Below are positions 28,253 to 39,282 of a stretch of 64,000 nt of DNA, in pieces. Origin of the DNA: APNM01 sp040361335. GTDB taxonomy: Bacteria; Pseudomonadota; Gammaproteobacteria; Nevskiales; Salinisphaeraceae. The translations under genes were made by a program, and so were the position numbers. The DNA is taken from the NCBI RefSeq assembly GCF_040361335.1, contig NZ_APNM01000013.1, positions 43,971 through 107,970 on the forward strand. The letters are read 5' to 3'. The notes beneath the pieces were generated by a model, which made no database searches, was not told where the DNA came from, and saw nothing but the letters and a program-made list of their open reading frames with translations. The number at the start of each line of letters is the position of its first letter. The stretch's first letter is position 1.

Positions 28253-29328
28253 TTTCTTCGCTCGAAGTCGCGCATGAAGTCGATCAGCGCGTCCACGCCG
28301 GCCTCCGGCATGGCGTTGTAGATGCTGGCGCGCATGCCGCCGACCGAGCGGTGCCCCTTGAGGGTCGACAGCCCGGCCTTGTCCGCCTCTTCGAGGAAGG
28401 TGGCGTTCAGATTGTCGTCGGCCAGCAGGAACGGCACGTTCATGCGCGAGCGCGCGCCGGGCGCGACCGGATTGCTGTAGAAATCCGAGCCGTCGATGAA
28501 GCCGTAGAGCTTCTCCGCCTTGCGGGCGTTGCGCTCGGCGATCGCCTCCAGGCCGCCCTGGCGCTTGAGCCACTGGAAGGTCAGGCCGGCCACGTACCAG
28601 GCGAAGCACGGCGGCGTGTTGAGCATGGAGTCGGCCTCGGCCTGGGCCTGGTAGTCGAGCACCATGGGCGTATCGGCGCGCGCGCGGCCCAGCAGGTCCT
28701 TGCGCACGATCACGACGGTGACGCCCGCCGGGCCCACGTTCTTCTGGGCGCCGGCGTAGATCACCCCGTGCGCGGCCACGTCCACGGGCTTCGACAGGAA
28801 GTTGGAGGACATGTCGGACACCAGCGGCACATCGCCGCTGTCCGGCGTCCAGTCGAACTCCACGCCCTGGATGGTCTCGTTCGAGGTGTAGTGGACATAG
28901 CCGGCGTTCGCCGACAGATCCCAGGCGGACTGCGGCGGCAGGTCCGTGAAGCCCTGATCCTCGGTGGCGGCGGCGGTGCGCACGTCGCAGTACTTGCCCG
29001 CTTCCTTGCGCGCCTTCTTGCCCCAGTTGCCGGTGACCACGTAGTCGGCCGCGGCCTTGTCGCCCAGGATATTGAGCGGGACGCCGGCGAACTGGCCGGC
29101 CGCGCCGCCCTGCAGGAACAGGACCTCGTAGTCGTCCGGCACCGCCAGCAGCTCGCGCAGGTCCGCCTCGGCCTGCTCGGCGATGGAAACGAAGGCCTTG
29201 CCGCGATGGCTCATCTCCATCACGGACATGCCCGTGCCCCGCCAGTCCAGCAGATCGTCGCGGACCTGCTCGAGTACTTCCTCCGGCAGCGTGGCCGGAC
29301 CTGCACTGAAATTGTAGACGCGTGCCAT
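28246..29328 (-). CDS. serC: Phosphoserine aminotransferase
   Basis: A 360-residue PLP enzyme converting 3-phosphohydroxypyruvate to phosphoserine, and also acting in pyridoxal phosphate synthesis. The N-terminal YNFSAGPATLPEEVL, a GAQKNVGPAGV loop with the PLP Lys, and HRSVGGMRASIYNAM near the end are diagnostic. It is downstream of gyrA, as in many gammaproteobacteria. The TAA stop comes from the adjoining repeat. Confidence 0.96.
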   Translation of the reverse strand: MARVYNFSAGPATLPEEVLEQVRDDLLDWRGTGMSVMEMSHRGKAFVSIAEQAEADLRELLAVPDDYEVLFLQGGAAGQFAGVPLNILGDKAAADYVVTGNWGKKARKEAGKYCDVRTAAATEDQGFTDLPPQSAWDLSANAGYVHYTSNETIQGVEFDWTPDSGDVPLVSDMSSNFLSKPVDVAAHGVIYAGAQKNVGPAGVTVVIVRKDLLGRARADTPMVLDYQAQAEADSMLNTPPCFAWYVAGLTFQWLKRQGGLEAIAERNARKAEKLYGFIDGSDFYSNPVAPGARSRMNVPFLLADDNLNATFLEEADKAGLSTLKGHRSVGGMRASIYNAMPEAGVDALIDFMRDFERRNG

Positions 29329-29344
29329 GTGGCTCCTGTGTCTC

Positions 29345-29416
29345 CAAGTTTGAAGTTTGAAACGCTCGGCCGTCCCGGACGGCCTCAGTTTCGGGGTTCG
29401 AGTTTCAAGTTTCGGG
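29345..29416. repeat. GTTTC-type repeat element between gyrA and serC
   Basis: Units AAGTTTGAAGTTTGAAAC (left, 29345-29363) and GTTTCGGGG, TTCGAGTTTC, AAGTTTCGGG (right, 29388-29416) flank a strong central hairpin (GGCCGTCC/GGACGGCC). It is the same family as 173-254. The rest of the 29329-29493 spacer shows no gene. Confidence 0.65.
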
Positions 29417-29493
29417 ACAATCCCCGTCCCGGCGACGGCTCCCTTCCCGGCCGCGACGCCGACATCCCGGCACCACGGCCGGCACGGGCATCG

Positions 29494-32049
<2,556 letters not shown>

Positions 32050-32274
32050 AGATTCCTGCTTGCACATCCGGCGACCGCCACCGGGCGGCCGCACTGGGCG
32101 GGAAACGCGCCGCGGCCATCCGCGCGCCGCCGGATACCGGCCGGACGCGGGACGCGCGGGACGCGCCACATAAAGCGGTCAATATTAACACAGCTCGACG
32201 CCGCGGAAGGCCCCTGCGCCGGGCCCGTCTGCTATAGTGCGCGGCCTGTTGCGCCGCAGGACGGAATAGCGCGC

Positions 32275-33591
32275 ATGAGCGACGTGGACACCCTGATTTT
32301 CCCCCGCTGGCTACTGCCGATGGCACCGGCCGACGGCGTTCTGACCGACCACGCCATCGCCGTGGACGGCGGCCGCATCGTGGCCGTGCTGCCGGCCGCG
32401 CAGGCCTGCCGCGAGTTCGACGCGCGCGAGACCGTCGAGTTGCCGGGTCACGCCCTGCTGCCGGGCTTCGTCAACGCCCACACCCATGCCGCCATGAGCC
32501 TGATGCGCGGTCTCGCCGACGACCTGCCGCTGATGGAATGGCTGGAAGGCCATATCTGGCCGGTAGAGGCCCGGTTCGTCTCCAGCGAGTTCGTCGCCCA
32601 CGGCACCGAGCTGGCCGTGGCGGAGATGCTGCGCGGCGGCACCACCTGCTTCAACGACATGTACTTCTTCCCGGGCGCGGTCGCCGAGACGGCCGTGGCG
32701 GCGGGTATCCGGGCCAGCGTGGGCCTGATCCTGATCGACTTCCCCACGGCCTGGGCGGAGGGCCCCCAGGAATACCTGGACAAGGGCTTCGCGGTCCACG
32801 ACAAATACAAGGGCCATCCGCTGGTCTCCAGCATGTTCGCCCCGCACGCGCCCTACACCGTCTCCGACGGTCCGCTGGGCAAGATGCGGATGTACGCGGA
32901 CGAGCTGGACCTGCGGGTGCACATGCACGTGCACGAGACCGCCTTCGAGGTTGCCGAGTCCGAAAAGGCCACCGGCAAGCGGCCGCTCGCACGCCTGGAC
33001 GAGCTGGGCCTGCTCAACCCCGGTCTGCTGGCGGTGCACATGACCCAGCTCACCGAGGCCGAGATCGAGGCCTGCGCCACCGCCGGCGTGCATGTCCTGC
33101 ACTGCCCCGAGTCGAACATGAAGCTGGCCAGCGGCGCCTGCCCGGTCGCGGCGCTGCGGGCGGCCGGCGTGAATCTCGCCCTGGGCACCGACGGCGCCGC
33201 CAGCAACAACGACCTGGACATGATCGGCGAAATGCGCAGCGCGGCCCTGCTGGGCAAGCTCACCGCGGACGCCGCCGACGCCCTGCCCGCCGCCTCGGTC
33301 CTGCACATGGCCACCGCGGGCGGCGCCGCCGCGCTGGGCCTCGGCGACGAGATCGGCACGCTGGAGCCGGGCAAGTGGGCCGACCTCTGCGCCATCGATC
33401 TCGACCGCGTCGAGACCCGGCCGGTCTACGACCCCATCGCCCAGATCGTCTACAGCGCCGACCGCGGCCAGGTCACCGACACCTGGGTCGCCGGCCGGCG
33501 CCTACTGCGCGAGCGCGAGCTGACCACCATCGACCTGGACACCACGCTGGCGCGCACCGACGAGTGGCGCGAGCGGCTGCAAGCAACATGA
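32275..33591 (+). CDS. mtaD: 5-methylthioadenosine / S-adenosylhomocysteine deaminase (TRZ/ATZ family)
   Basis: A 438-residue amidohydrolase. Metal ligands are visible in VNAHTHAAMS (His pair), MHVHETAFEV (His) and GTDGAASNNDLDM (Asp). It is predicted to deaminate 5'-methylthioadenosine or SAH in methionine salvage. It is divergent from gyrA and upstream of ubiG, as in pseudomonads. A TATAGT -10 box is at 32233-32238. The stop codon directly abuts an ACAGAG repeat. Confidence 0.9.
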   Translation: MSDVDTLIFPRWLLPMAPADGVLTDHAIAVDGGRIVAVLPAAQACREFDARETVELPGHALLPGFVNAHTHAAMSLMRGLADDLPLMEWLEGHIWPVEARFVSSEFVAHGTELAVAEMLRGGTTCFNDMYFFPGAVAETAVAAGIRASVGLILIDFPTAWAEGPQEYLDKGFAVHDKYKGHPLVSSMFAPHAPYTVSDGPLGKMRMYADELDLRVHMHVHETAFEVAESEKATGKRPLARLDELGLLNPGLLAVHMTQLTEAEIEACATAGVHVLHCPESNMKLASGACPVAALRAAGVNLALGTDGAASNNDLDMIGEMRSAALLGKLTADAADALPAASVLHMATAGGAAALGLGDEIGTLEPGKWADLCAIDLDRVETRPVYDPIAQIVYSADRGQVTDTWVAGRRLLRERELTTIDLDTTLARTDEWRERLQAT

Positions 33592-33826
33592 ACCACAGAG
33601 GCACAGAGAACACAGAGAGAAAAACGATTGACAGTACAAAGGACATGAAAAGGCCCCGGCATCACGTCGCGGGGGCAAGCGGATCAGCCGCTATCGCCGC
33701 GGCGCGGCAGCCATGCCAGGAGTTCGCATAATGCAGGAAGGACTGGAGAGGAAATTAGTAATATTCCGTGTTCTTTGCACCTTTGTGGTCAGTCACTCTG
33801 TGCCCTCTGTGTCTCTGTGGTTACTC
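33590..33826. repeat. ACAGAG-type inverted repeat element 5 (longest, compound)
   Basis: The left arm (33590-33619) starts at the mtaD stop codon; the right arm (33793-33826) ends 3 bp before the ubiG start. A second right-type arm (CCTTTGTGGTCAGTC, about 33780-33795) suggests nested insertion. The interior has a GC-rich hairpin near 33650-33700. ubiG is left without a recognisable ribosome-binding site. Confidence 0.8.
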
Positions 33827-33828
33827 AA

Positions 33829-34530
33829 ATGAGCGACAACAACGCCTACACCGACGAGCTGTCCAAGTTCGCCCGGCTCGCCGAGCGCTGGTGGGACCCC
33901 GAGGGCGAGATGCGGCCGCTGCACGACATCAATCCGCTGCGGCTGGATTTCGTGGATACCCGCGAATCCCTGCAGGGCGCGCGCGTGCTCGACGTCGGCT
34001 GCGGCGCCGGCCTGCTCTCCGAGGCGATGGCCGCGGCCGGGGCCGAGGTCACCGGCATCGATCTGGCCGAGGACCTGATCGCGGCCGGACGCGCGCACGC
34101 CGCGGAGACCGGCGTCGCCGTCGATTACGAGTGCGTGAGCACCCGCGACTACGCCAACGATCATGCCGGCGAGTTCGACATCGTCACCTGCATGGAGATG
34201 CTGGAGCACGTGCCGGAACCGCAGGTGATCGTGGACGACTGCGCGCGCCTGCTGCGACCCGGCGGCGCGGCCTTCTTCTCCACCATCAACCGCAGCCCCA
34301 AGGCCTGGCTGCTGGCCATCGCCGGCGCCGAGTACGTGCTCGGCCTGCTGCCCCAGGGCACCCACGACTACGCCAAGCTGATCCGGCCCTCGGAACTGGC
34401 CGCCTGGGCGCGCGCCTCGCGCCTGGATGTGCGCGAGATCACCGGCATGCATTACAACCCCTTCCTGCACACGGCGCGCCTTACCGCGCGCCCGGACGTG
34501 AACTACTTCGTCTATGCCCGCAAGCCCTGA
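33829..34530 (+). CDS. ubiG: Ubiquinone biosynthesis O-methyltransferase
   Basis: A 233-residue SAM methyltransferase for both O-methylations of ubiquinone. KFARLAERWWDPEGEMRPLH at the N-terminus is diagnostic of UbiG, followed by motif I VLDVGCGAGLLSE and NRSPKAWLLAIAGAEYVL. Its end overlaps the next gene by 17 nt. The start ATG 33829 is right after a repeat. Confidence 0.95.
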   Translation: MSDNNAYTDELSKFARLAERWWDPEGEMRPLHDINPLRLDFVDTRESLQGARVLDVGCGAGLLSEAMAAAGAEVTGIDLAEDLIAAGRAHAAETGVAVDYECVSTRDYANDHAGEFDIVTCMEMLEHVPEPQVIVDDCARLLRPGGAAFFSTINRSPKAWLLAIAGAEYVLGLLPQGTHDYAKLIRPSELAAWARASRLDVREITGMHYNPFLHTARLTARPDVNYFVYARKP

Positions 34531-35215
34531 GACCCGCGCGGTCCTGCTGGACCTCGACGGCACCCTCCTGGACACCGCCCCCGACCTGGCCGGCGCGGTC
34601 AACGCCCTGCGCGGCGAGCACGGCCTGTCGCCCCTGCCGATCACCGACCTGCGCCCGCTGTGTTCCTGGGGCGCCCGCGGCATGCTGCGCGGCGGCATGG
34701 ATATCGAGCCCGGCCACCCGGACTACGAAACCCTGCGCGATCGCTTCGTCAGCCTGTACCGGAGCCGGCTGACCGAAGCGACCCAACCCTTCCCCGGTAT
34801 GCGCGAGGCGCTCGCGGCGCTCGCCGCCGACGGCTGGGCCTGGGGCGTGGTCACCAACAAGTTCGAGTCGCTGGCGGTGCCGTTGATGGAAGCGATGGTC
34901 TTCGAGCCGCCGCCCGTGTGCGTGATCGGCGGCGACTCGGCGGCGCATCCCAAGCCGCACCCGGCGCCGCTTCTGCTGGCCTGCGAGCGCGGCGGTGTCG
35001 CACCCGCCGACTGTGTCTACGTCGGCGACTCGGCCCGGGATATCGCCGCCGGCCGTGCCGCGGGCATGCGCACCGTGGCCGCGGCCTACGGCTATATCGA
35101 GGCCGACGACGCCGCCGAGACCTGGGGCGCCGACGTCCTGATCCACGACGCCGCGGAGCTGGCCATGGCCATCGCGGAAGCCGCCGGCCTCGGCCCCGTG
35201 ACGGCGGACCGGTAG
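34514..35215 (+). CDS. HAD phosphatase, MupP/Gph type
   Basis: A 233-residue HAD-IA hydrolase with motif I LLDLDGTLLDTAPDL, the motif II Thr in VVTNK, a motif III Lys in HPKPHPAP and motif IV GDSARDI. Sequence alone resembles phosphoglycolate phosphatase. The order mtaD-ubiG-X-yciK is that of Pseudomonas mupP, an N-acetylmuramic acid 6-phosphate phosphatase of cell-wall recycling. The MupP role is inferred from context; Gph is the alternative. Confidence 0.85.
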   Translation: MPASPETRAVLLDLDGTLLDTAPDLAGAVNALRGEHGLSPLPITDLRPLCSWGARGMLRGGMDIEPGHPDYETLRDRFVSLYRSRLTEATQPFPGMREALAALAADGWAWGVVTNKFESLAVPLMEAMVFEPPPVCVIGGDSAAHPKPHPAPLLLACERGGVAPADCVYVGDSARDIAAGRAAGMRTVAAAYGYIEADDAAETWGADVLIHDAAELAMAIAEAAGLGPVTADR

Positions 35216-35228
35216 GAGACACCCGACG

Positions 35229-35966
35229 ATGGCGACGAACGATTTCCTGGCGGGACGCGTGATCCTGTTGACCGGCGCCGGTGGCGGACTGGGCGGCGCC
35301 GTGGCCCGCGCCGCCGCGGCGGCGGGCGCCGAGCTGATCCTGTGCGGCCGCGACCAGGGCCGCCTGGAAACGACCTACGACACCGTGGTCGCCGACGGCG
35401 GCCCCGAGCCGGCCTTGTTCCCGATCGACTTCGGCGGGGCCGCCGAAGCCGACTACGAACGTCTGGCGGAAGGCATTGAAACGGACTTCGGCCGCCTTGA
35501 CGGCATCGCCCACCTGGCCGCCGCCTTCGGCGGTCTCAGGCCGCTGGCCAGCTTCACCCTGGAGGAGTGGCAGCGCACCCTGCACGCCACCCTGACCGCG
35601 CCCTTCGCCGTCACCCGCGCCTGCCTGCCGCTGCTGCAGGCGGCGCCGGACGCCGCCGTGGTGTTCGCCGCGGACCGCCAGGCCGCGAGCGGCGCGGCAT
35701 TCTGGGGCGCATACGGCGCGGCCAAGGCCGGTATCGAAACGCTCAGCGCCATGCTCGCGGCGGAATCCGGCGACGGCCTGCGGGTGCACGCCCTCGACCC
35801 CGGCCCCCTGGACACCGCCCTGCGCCGGCGCGCCTTCCCCGGCGGCGATCCGGAATCGACGCCGCCCGAGGCGGCCGCCGCCGCCTGCGTGCGCCTGCTG
35901 GGCCCGGACGGCCGCGACTTCCACGGCCGCATCGTCGGACCTGATGACCTGACTACCCGGGACTAA
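35229..35966 (+). CDS. yciK: Short-chain dehydrogenase, YciK family
   Basis: A 245-residue Rossmann-fold oxidoreductase. The cofactor motif is ILLTGAGGGLGGAVARAA (Gly-rich TGxxxGxG). The active site is unusual: AADRQASGAAFWGAYGAAKAG has YxxxK in AYGAAK, while the usual Ser is replaced near ADRQ. The substrate is unknown. It is coupled to the upstream phosphatase (13-bp gap), and its TAA stop abuts a repeat. Confidence 0.85.
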   Translation: MATNDFLAGRVILLTGAGGGLGGAVARAAAAAGAELILCGRDQGRLETTYDTVVADGGPEPALFPIDFGGAAEADYERLAEGIETDFGRLDGIAHLAAAFGGLRPLASFTLEEWQRTLHATLTAPFAVTRACLPLLQAAPDAAVVFAADRQAASGAAFWGAYGAAKAGIETLSAMLAAESGDGLRVHALDPGPLDTALRRRAFPGGDPESTPPEAAAAACVRLLGPDGRDFHGRIVGPDDLTTRD

Positions 35967-36162
35967 GAAAACACAGAGGCGCTCAGAGGCGCACAGAGGT
36001 TTTTGATGTCATGCCGGACGGCGCGCGAGCGCCGATCCGGCAAACGGGAAACAGTCGTCCCTGTGCGTCTCCTCGAGACCTCCGATCGCTACCGCCCGGT
36101 CGGGCATGACAACCACAATATTCTTCCCTCTGTGTGCCTCCGTGCGCCTCTGTGGTTAGTCA
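35961..36162. repeat. ACAGAG-type inverted repeat element 6
   Basis: The left arm (35961-35999) has the variant units ACACAGAGGC, GCTCAGAGGC and GCACAGAGG. The right arm (36127-36162) has matching compensated units (CTCTGTGTGC, CTCCGTGCGC, CTCTGTGG). It lies between the convergent yciK and the Nth-like gene and supplies the TGA stop of the latter. No gene is seen in the interior. Confidence 0.85.
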
Positions 36163-36822
36163 AGAGGCGGCGGGACAAGTGTCACGTAGCGTGCAGGCCC
36201 CACACAGCGGCTTGGGCCGACAAAGGCGATTGCCGTGGATCACCAGCAGGGCGTGCAGTTCGTTGAAGAAATCGGCATCGGCACCCGGCGCCGCGGCCTC
36301 GACGCCGGCGCGCAGGGCCTCGTAGCCGGCGCGCTCCGCGATCAATCCCAGGCGCTCGAAGATGCGCCAGGTGTAGGCGTCCACCACGAACACCGGCCGC
36401 TCGAAGGCATACACCAGGATATCGTCGGCGGTCTCGCGGCCCACGCCGTTGACCGACAGCAGCGCCTCTCTCAGGGATCCCGTATCCAGCCGCTCCAGGG
36501 CCGGGAAGCCGCCGGCCTCCAGGAACCAGCGGCAGAGGTTGCGCAGGCGCCGGGCCTTGATGTTGAAGTACCCGGACGGCCGGATGGCGGCCGCCAGCTC
36601 GGCCTCGGGCGCATCCAGGATCGTCTCCGGCGCCAGCCAACCGCATTCGCGCAGGCCGGCCAGGGCCTTCTCGACGTTGCTCCAGGCCGTGTTCTGGGTG
36701 AGCACGGCGCCGATCAGGATCTCGAAACGGGTCTCGGCCGGCCACCAGCCGGCGGGGCCGTGCATGGCGTACAGGCCGTCGAACACCGCCCGCAGCCGTT
36801 CAGGATCGATCGAAAGCTTCAT
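36160..36822 (-). CDS. Endonuclease III-like HhH-GPD DNA glycosylase with Fe-S cluster
   Basis: A 220-residue protein of the Nth/MutY superfamily. The helix-hairpin-helix reads VNGVGRETADDILVYAF and the catalytic Asp is at 148 (VVDAY). Residue 130 is Glu where bifunctional Nth has the Schiff-base Lys, so AP-lyase activity is unlikely. The [4Fe-4S] ligands are Cys201, 207, 210 and 216. This fits monofunctional glycosylases such as MagIII (alkylation repair). It is in addition to, not proof of absence of, a canonical nth elsewhere. Confidence 0.85.
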   Translation of the reverse strand: MKLSIDPERLRAVFDGLYAMHGPAGWWPAETRFEILIGAVLTQNTAWSNVEKALAGLRECGWLAPETILDAPEAELAAAIRPSGYFNIKARRLRNLCRWFLEAGGFPALERLDTGSLREALLSVNGVGRETADDILVYAFERPVFVVDAYTWRIFERLGLIAERAGYEALRAGVEAAAPGADADFFNELHALLVIHGNRLCRPKPLCGACTLRDTCPAAS

Positions 36823-36828
36823 CGGATT

Positions 36829-36950
36829 GGAACCACAGAGTCACAGAGAGCACAGAGCGGAAAAGAACAGCAAGAAGACTTATGTGATCTATATTCTTGC
36901 AACCTCGATTCTTGAATCTCTGTGTCCTCTGTGCCTCTGTGGTTAGCCCC
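36829..36950. repeat. ACAGAG-type inverted repeat element 7
   Basis: The left arm (36829-36860) reads GGAACCACAGAGTCACAGAG and onward; the right arm (36917-36948) mirrors it. It separates rluB from the downstream Nth-like gene on the same strand and lies 3 bp from the rluB stop region. Confidence 0.85.
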
Positions 36951-36951
36951 G

Positions 36952-37695
36952 TCAACGCTTCAGGCCGACCTGCGCCGCCAGGGCGCGCACCTCGGCCTTG
37001 TCCAGCTCGCGCCAGCCGCCGGCCTTGACCCCGGTGGGCAGGGCCACCGGCCCGAAGCGCACCCGGATCAGCCGGCTTACGGTCACCCCTTGCGAGTCCC
37101 AGAGCCGGCGTACCACGCGGTTGCGGCCCTGGCGCACCACGACATGGAACCAGCGGTTGCTGCCCCGGGCGTCGGCCTCGGCCGCGATGCGTTCGAAGCG
37201 GGCCGGGCCGTCCTCCAGCTCGACGCCTTCCTGCAGGCGCGCCAGCATGGCCTCGTCCACGGGGCCGTGGACCCGGACGGCGTACTCGCGCTCCAGCTCG
37301 TAGCTGGGATGCTCCAGGCGCCGCTTGAGCTCGCCGTCGGTGGTCAGCAGCAGCAGACCCGAGGTGTTCACGTCCAGCCGGCCCACCGCCAGCCAGCGTC
37401 CGCCCTTGAGGCGCGGCAGGCGCCGGAACACGGTGGGCCGGCCTTCCGGATCGCGCCGGGTGACCACCTGGTCGACATGCTTCTTGTACGCCAGCACCCG
37501 GCAAGGCACGCGCTGCCCGCGCGCCGGGTTCACCGGCCGGCCGTCGATCTCCACCCGGTCGCCGGGGCCGGCGGTGTCGCCGACCCGGGCGACGCGGTCG
37601 TTGACCTTCACCCGCCCGTCGGCGATCCAGCGCTCGATCTCGCGTCGCGAGCCGTAGCCGGCCTGGGCCAGCAGTTTGTGCAGTCGTTCGGCCAT
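36952..37695 (-). CDS. rluB: 23S rRNA pseudouridine synthase RluB
   Basis: A 247-residue protein with an N-terminal S4 RNA-binding domain (1-60) and an RsuA-family pseudouridine synthase domain. The catalytic Asp is in GRLDVNTSGLLLLTTDG. It is predicted to modify position 2605 of 23S rRNA. ATG 37695 was chosen (MAERLHKLLAQAGYGSRREI); the open frame upstream lies inside scpB. The scpA-scpB-rluB order is conserved. Confidence 0.93.
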   Translation of the reverse strand: MAERLHKLLAQAGYGSRREIERWIADGRVKVNDRVARVGDTAGPGDRVEIDGRPVNPARGQRVPCRVLAYKKHVDQVVTRRDPEGRPTVFRRLPRLKGGRWLAVGRLDVNTSGLLLLTTDGELKRRLEHPSYELEREYAVRVHGPVDEAMLARLQEGVELEDGPARFERIAAEADARGSNRWFHVVVRQGRNRVVRRLWDSQGVTVSRLIRVRFGPVALPTGVKAGGWRELDKAEVRALAAQVGLKR

Positions 37696-37703
37696 TCGGT
37701 CTC

Positions 37704-38360
37704 TCAGTGCACGGCGTCGCTGGCGGGCGGGCTCGGCGGCGGGGTCGTCGTATCGTCCCCGCCGTCTTCCCGCTCCGGCGTCTCGCCCTGGAGGCTCGCC
37801 GCGGCGGCGTCCAGGTCGTCGAGATCGCGCAGCTCGGGCAGCGCCGGCAGATCCTCCAGGCGCTTCAGGTTGAGGTCGTCCAGCAACTGCCGGGTGGTGC
37901 CGAAAAGCGCCGGGCGCCCCGGCACCTCGCGGTAACCGACCACCTTGATCCATTCCCGTTCCTGGAGGGTCTTGATGATCGAGGACGACAACGACACGCC
38001 GCGAACGTCCTCGATCTCGCCGCGCGAGATGGGCTGGCGGTAGCAGATCAGCGCCAGGGTCTCGAGCAGCGCCCGCGACAGCCGCGGCGGCCGCTCTTCC
38101 CAGAGCTTGCCCACCAGCCCCGCGTAATCCTCCCGAACCTGGAAGCGCCAACCGCCGGCGACCTCGGACAGGGCCACGGCGCTGCCCTCGTAGGCCCGCG
38201 CCAGGGCGCCCAGGGCCGTGCGCAGGGCCTTGCGGTCGGGGGTGCCGGCATCGTCGGCCAGCAGCGTCTCGAGCTGCGACAGCGACAGCGGGCCGTCGGC
38301 GGCCATCAGCAACGCCTCCACGCAGCGGACCAGGGTTTCGGGTACCTCGGTTTCAGTCAT
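37704..38360 (-). CDS. scpB: Segregation and condensation protein B
   Basis: A 218-residue kleisin-associated winged-helix protein of the SMC-ScpAB condensin. The tandem winged helices span about 8-175; the motif LALICYRQPISRGEIEDVRGV is diagnostic. The C-terminal tail (about 185-218) is acidic and disordered. It overlaps scpA by 8 nt. Together with smc at 46.8-50.3 kb, the complete SMC-ScpAB set is present here. Confidence 0.95.
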   Translation of the reverse strand: MTETEVPETLVRCVEALLMAADGPLSLSQLETLLADDAGTPDRKALRTALGALARAYEGSAVALSEVAGGWRFQVREDYAGLVGKLWEERPPRLSRALLETLALICYRQPISRGEIEDVRGVSLSSSIIKTLQEREWIKVVGYREVPGRPALFGTTRQLLDDLNLKRLEDLPALPELRDLDDLDAAAASLQGETPEREDGGDDTTTPPPSPPASDAVH

Positions 38361-39204
38361 AGTCCGCGTCCTCGATCACGTCGTTCTCCCCCGCCCGGTC
38401 GCCGCGGGCGCCGGCCACCGCCACCTGCAGCGGCGCGAAGGGGGCATCCTGCCACAGCTCCACCAGGGCGCCGCGCACCAGTTCCAGGATGGCGAGGAAG
38501 CCCACCACCACGCCGAGCCGCCCCTCGGCGGGGTCGATCAGCTCGGTGAAGGGCACCCGACGGCCGCCGTGCAGCCGCTGCAGGATGCCGCTCATACGCT
38601 CGCGCACCGACAGCGGCTCGCGTTGCACGTGGTGGTGGCTGAACAGCTCGGCCCGCTGCATCACGTCGCGGAAGGCCGCCAGCAGTTCCGCCAGCTCGGG
38701 CACCGGCTGTGGCACGTCGACATCGAAGCGCACGGGCGGCAATTGCACCGGGGCGATGTCGCGGCCGACACGGGGCAACTCGTCCAGCGCCTCGCCGGCG
38801 CTCTTGAAACGCTCGTATTCCTGCAGGCGCCGGACCAACTCGGCGCGCGGATCCTCGCCCTCCTCTTCCTCCGGCGCCGGCCGCGGTAGCAGCATGCGCG
38901 ACTTGATCTCGGCCAGCATGGCCGCCATCAGCAGGTATTCGCCGGCCAGCTCGATCTCCAGCTCCTGCATCAGATCGATGTAGCCCATGTACTGCTCGGC
39001 GATGCGGTGCACCGGGATGTCGAGGATGTCCAGGTTCTGGCGCCGGATCAGGTAGAGCAGCAGGTCCAGCGGCCCCTCGAACGCCTCCAGGATGACCCGC
39101 AGCGCATCCGGCGGGATATAGAGGTCGTCCGGCAACTTCTCCAACGGCCGGCCGGCGACCAGGACCTCGTCGAGTACGGCGTCGTTGCCGGCGGGTGCTT
39201 CCAT
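38353..39204 (-). CDS. scpA: Segregation and condensation protein A
   Basis: A 283-residue kleisin that bridges SMC heads. FEGPLDLLLYLIRRQNLDILDIP near residue 38 is the family signature, and the C-terminal winged helix carries LGVVVGFLAILELVR. It is first in scpA-scpB-rluB. Confidence 0.95.
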   Translation of the reverse strand: MEAPAGNDAVLDEVLVAGRPLEKLPDDLYIPPDALRVILEAFEGPLDLLLYLIRRQNLDILDIPVHRIAEQYMGYIDLMQELEIELAGEYLLMAAMLAEIKSRMLLPRPAPEEEEGEDPRAELVRRLQEYERFKSAGEALDELPRVGRDIAPVQLPPVRFDVDVPQPVPELAELLAAFRDVMQRAELFSHHHVQREPLSVRERMSGILQRLHGGRRVPFTELIDPAEGRLGVVVGFLAILELVRGALVELWQDAPFAPLQVAVAGARGDRAGENDVIEDADYD

Positions 39205-39282
39205 GGACGGGGGATGCGCGTGGGTAGGGTATCTAGGGGCCAGGATAGCCCGCTAGGCGGTCCGTGTCTGCGCCGGCGGCGC

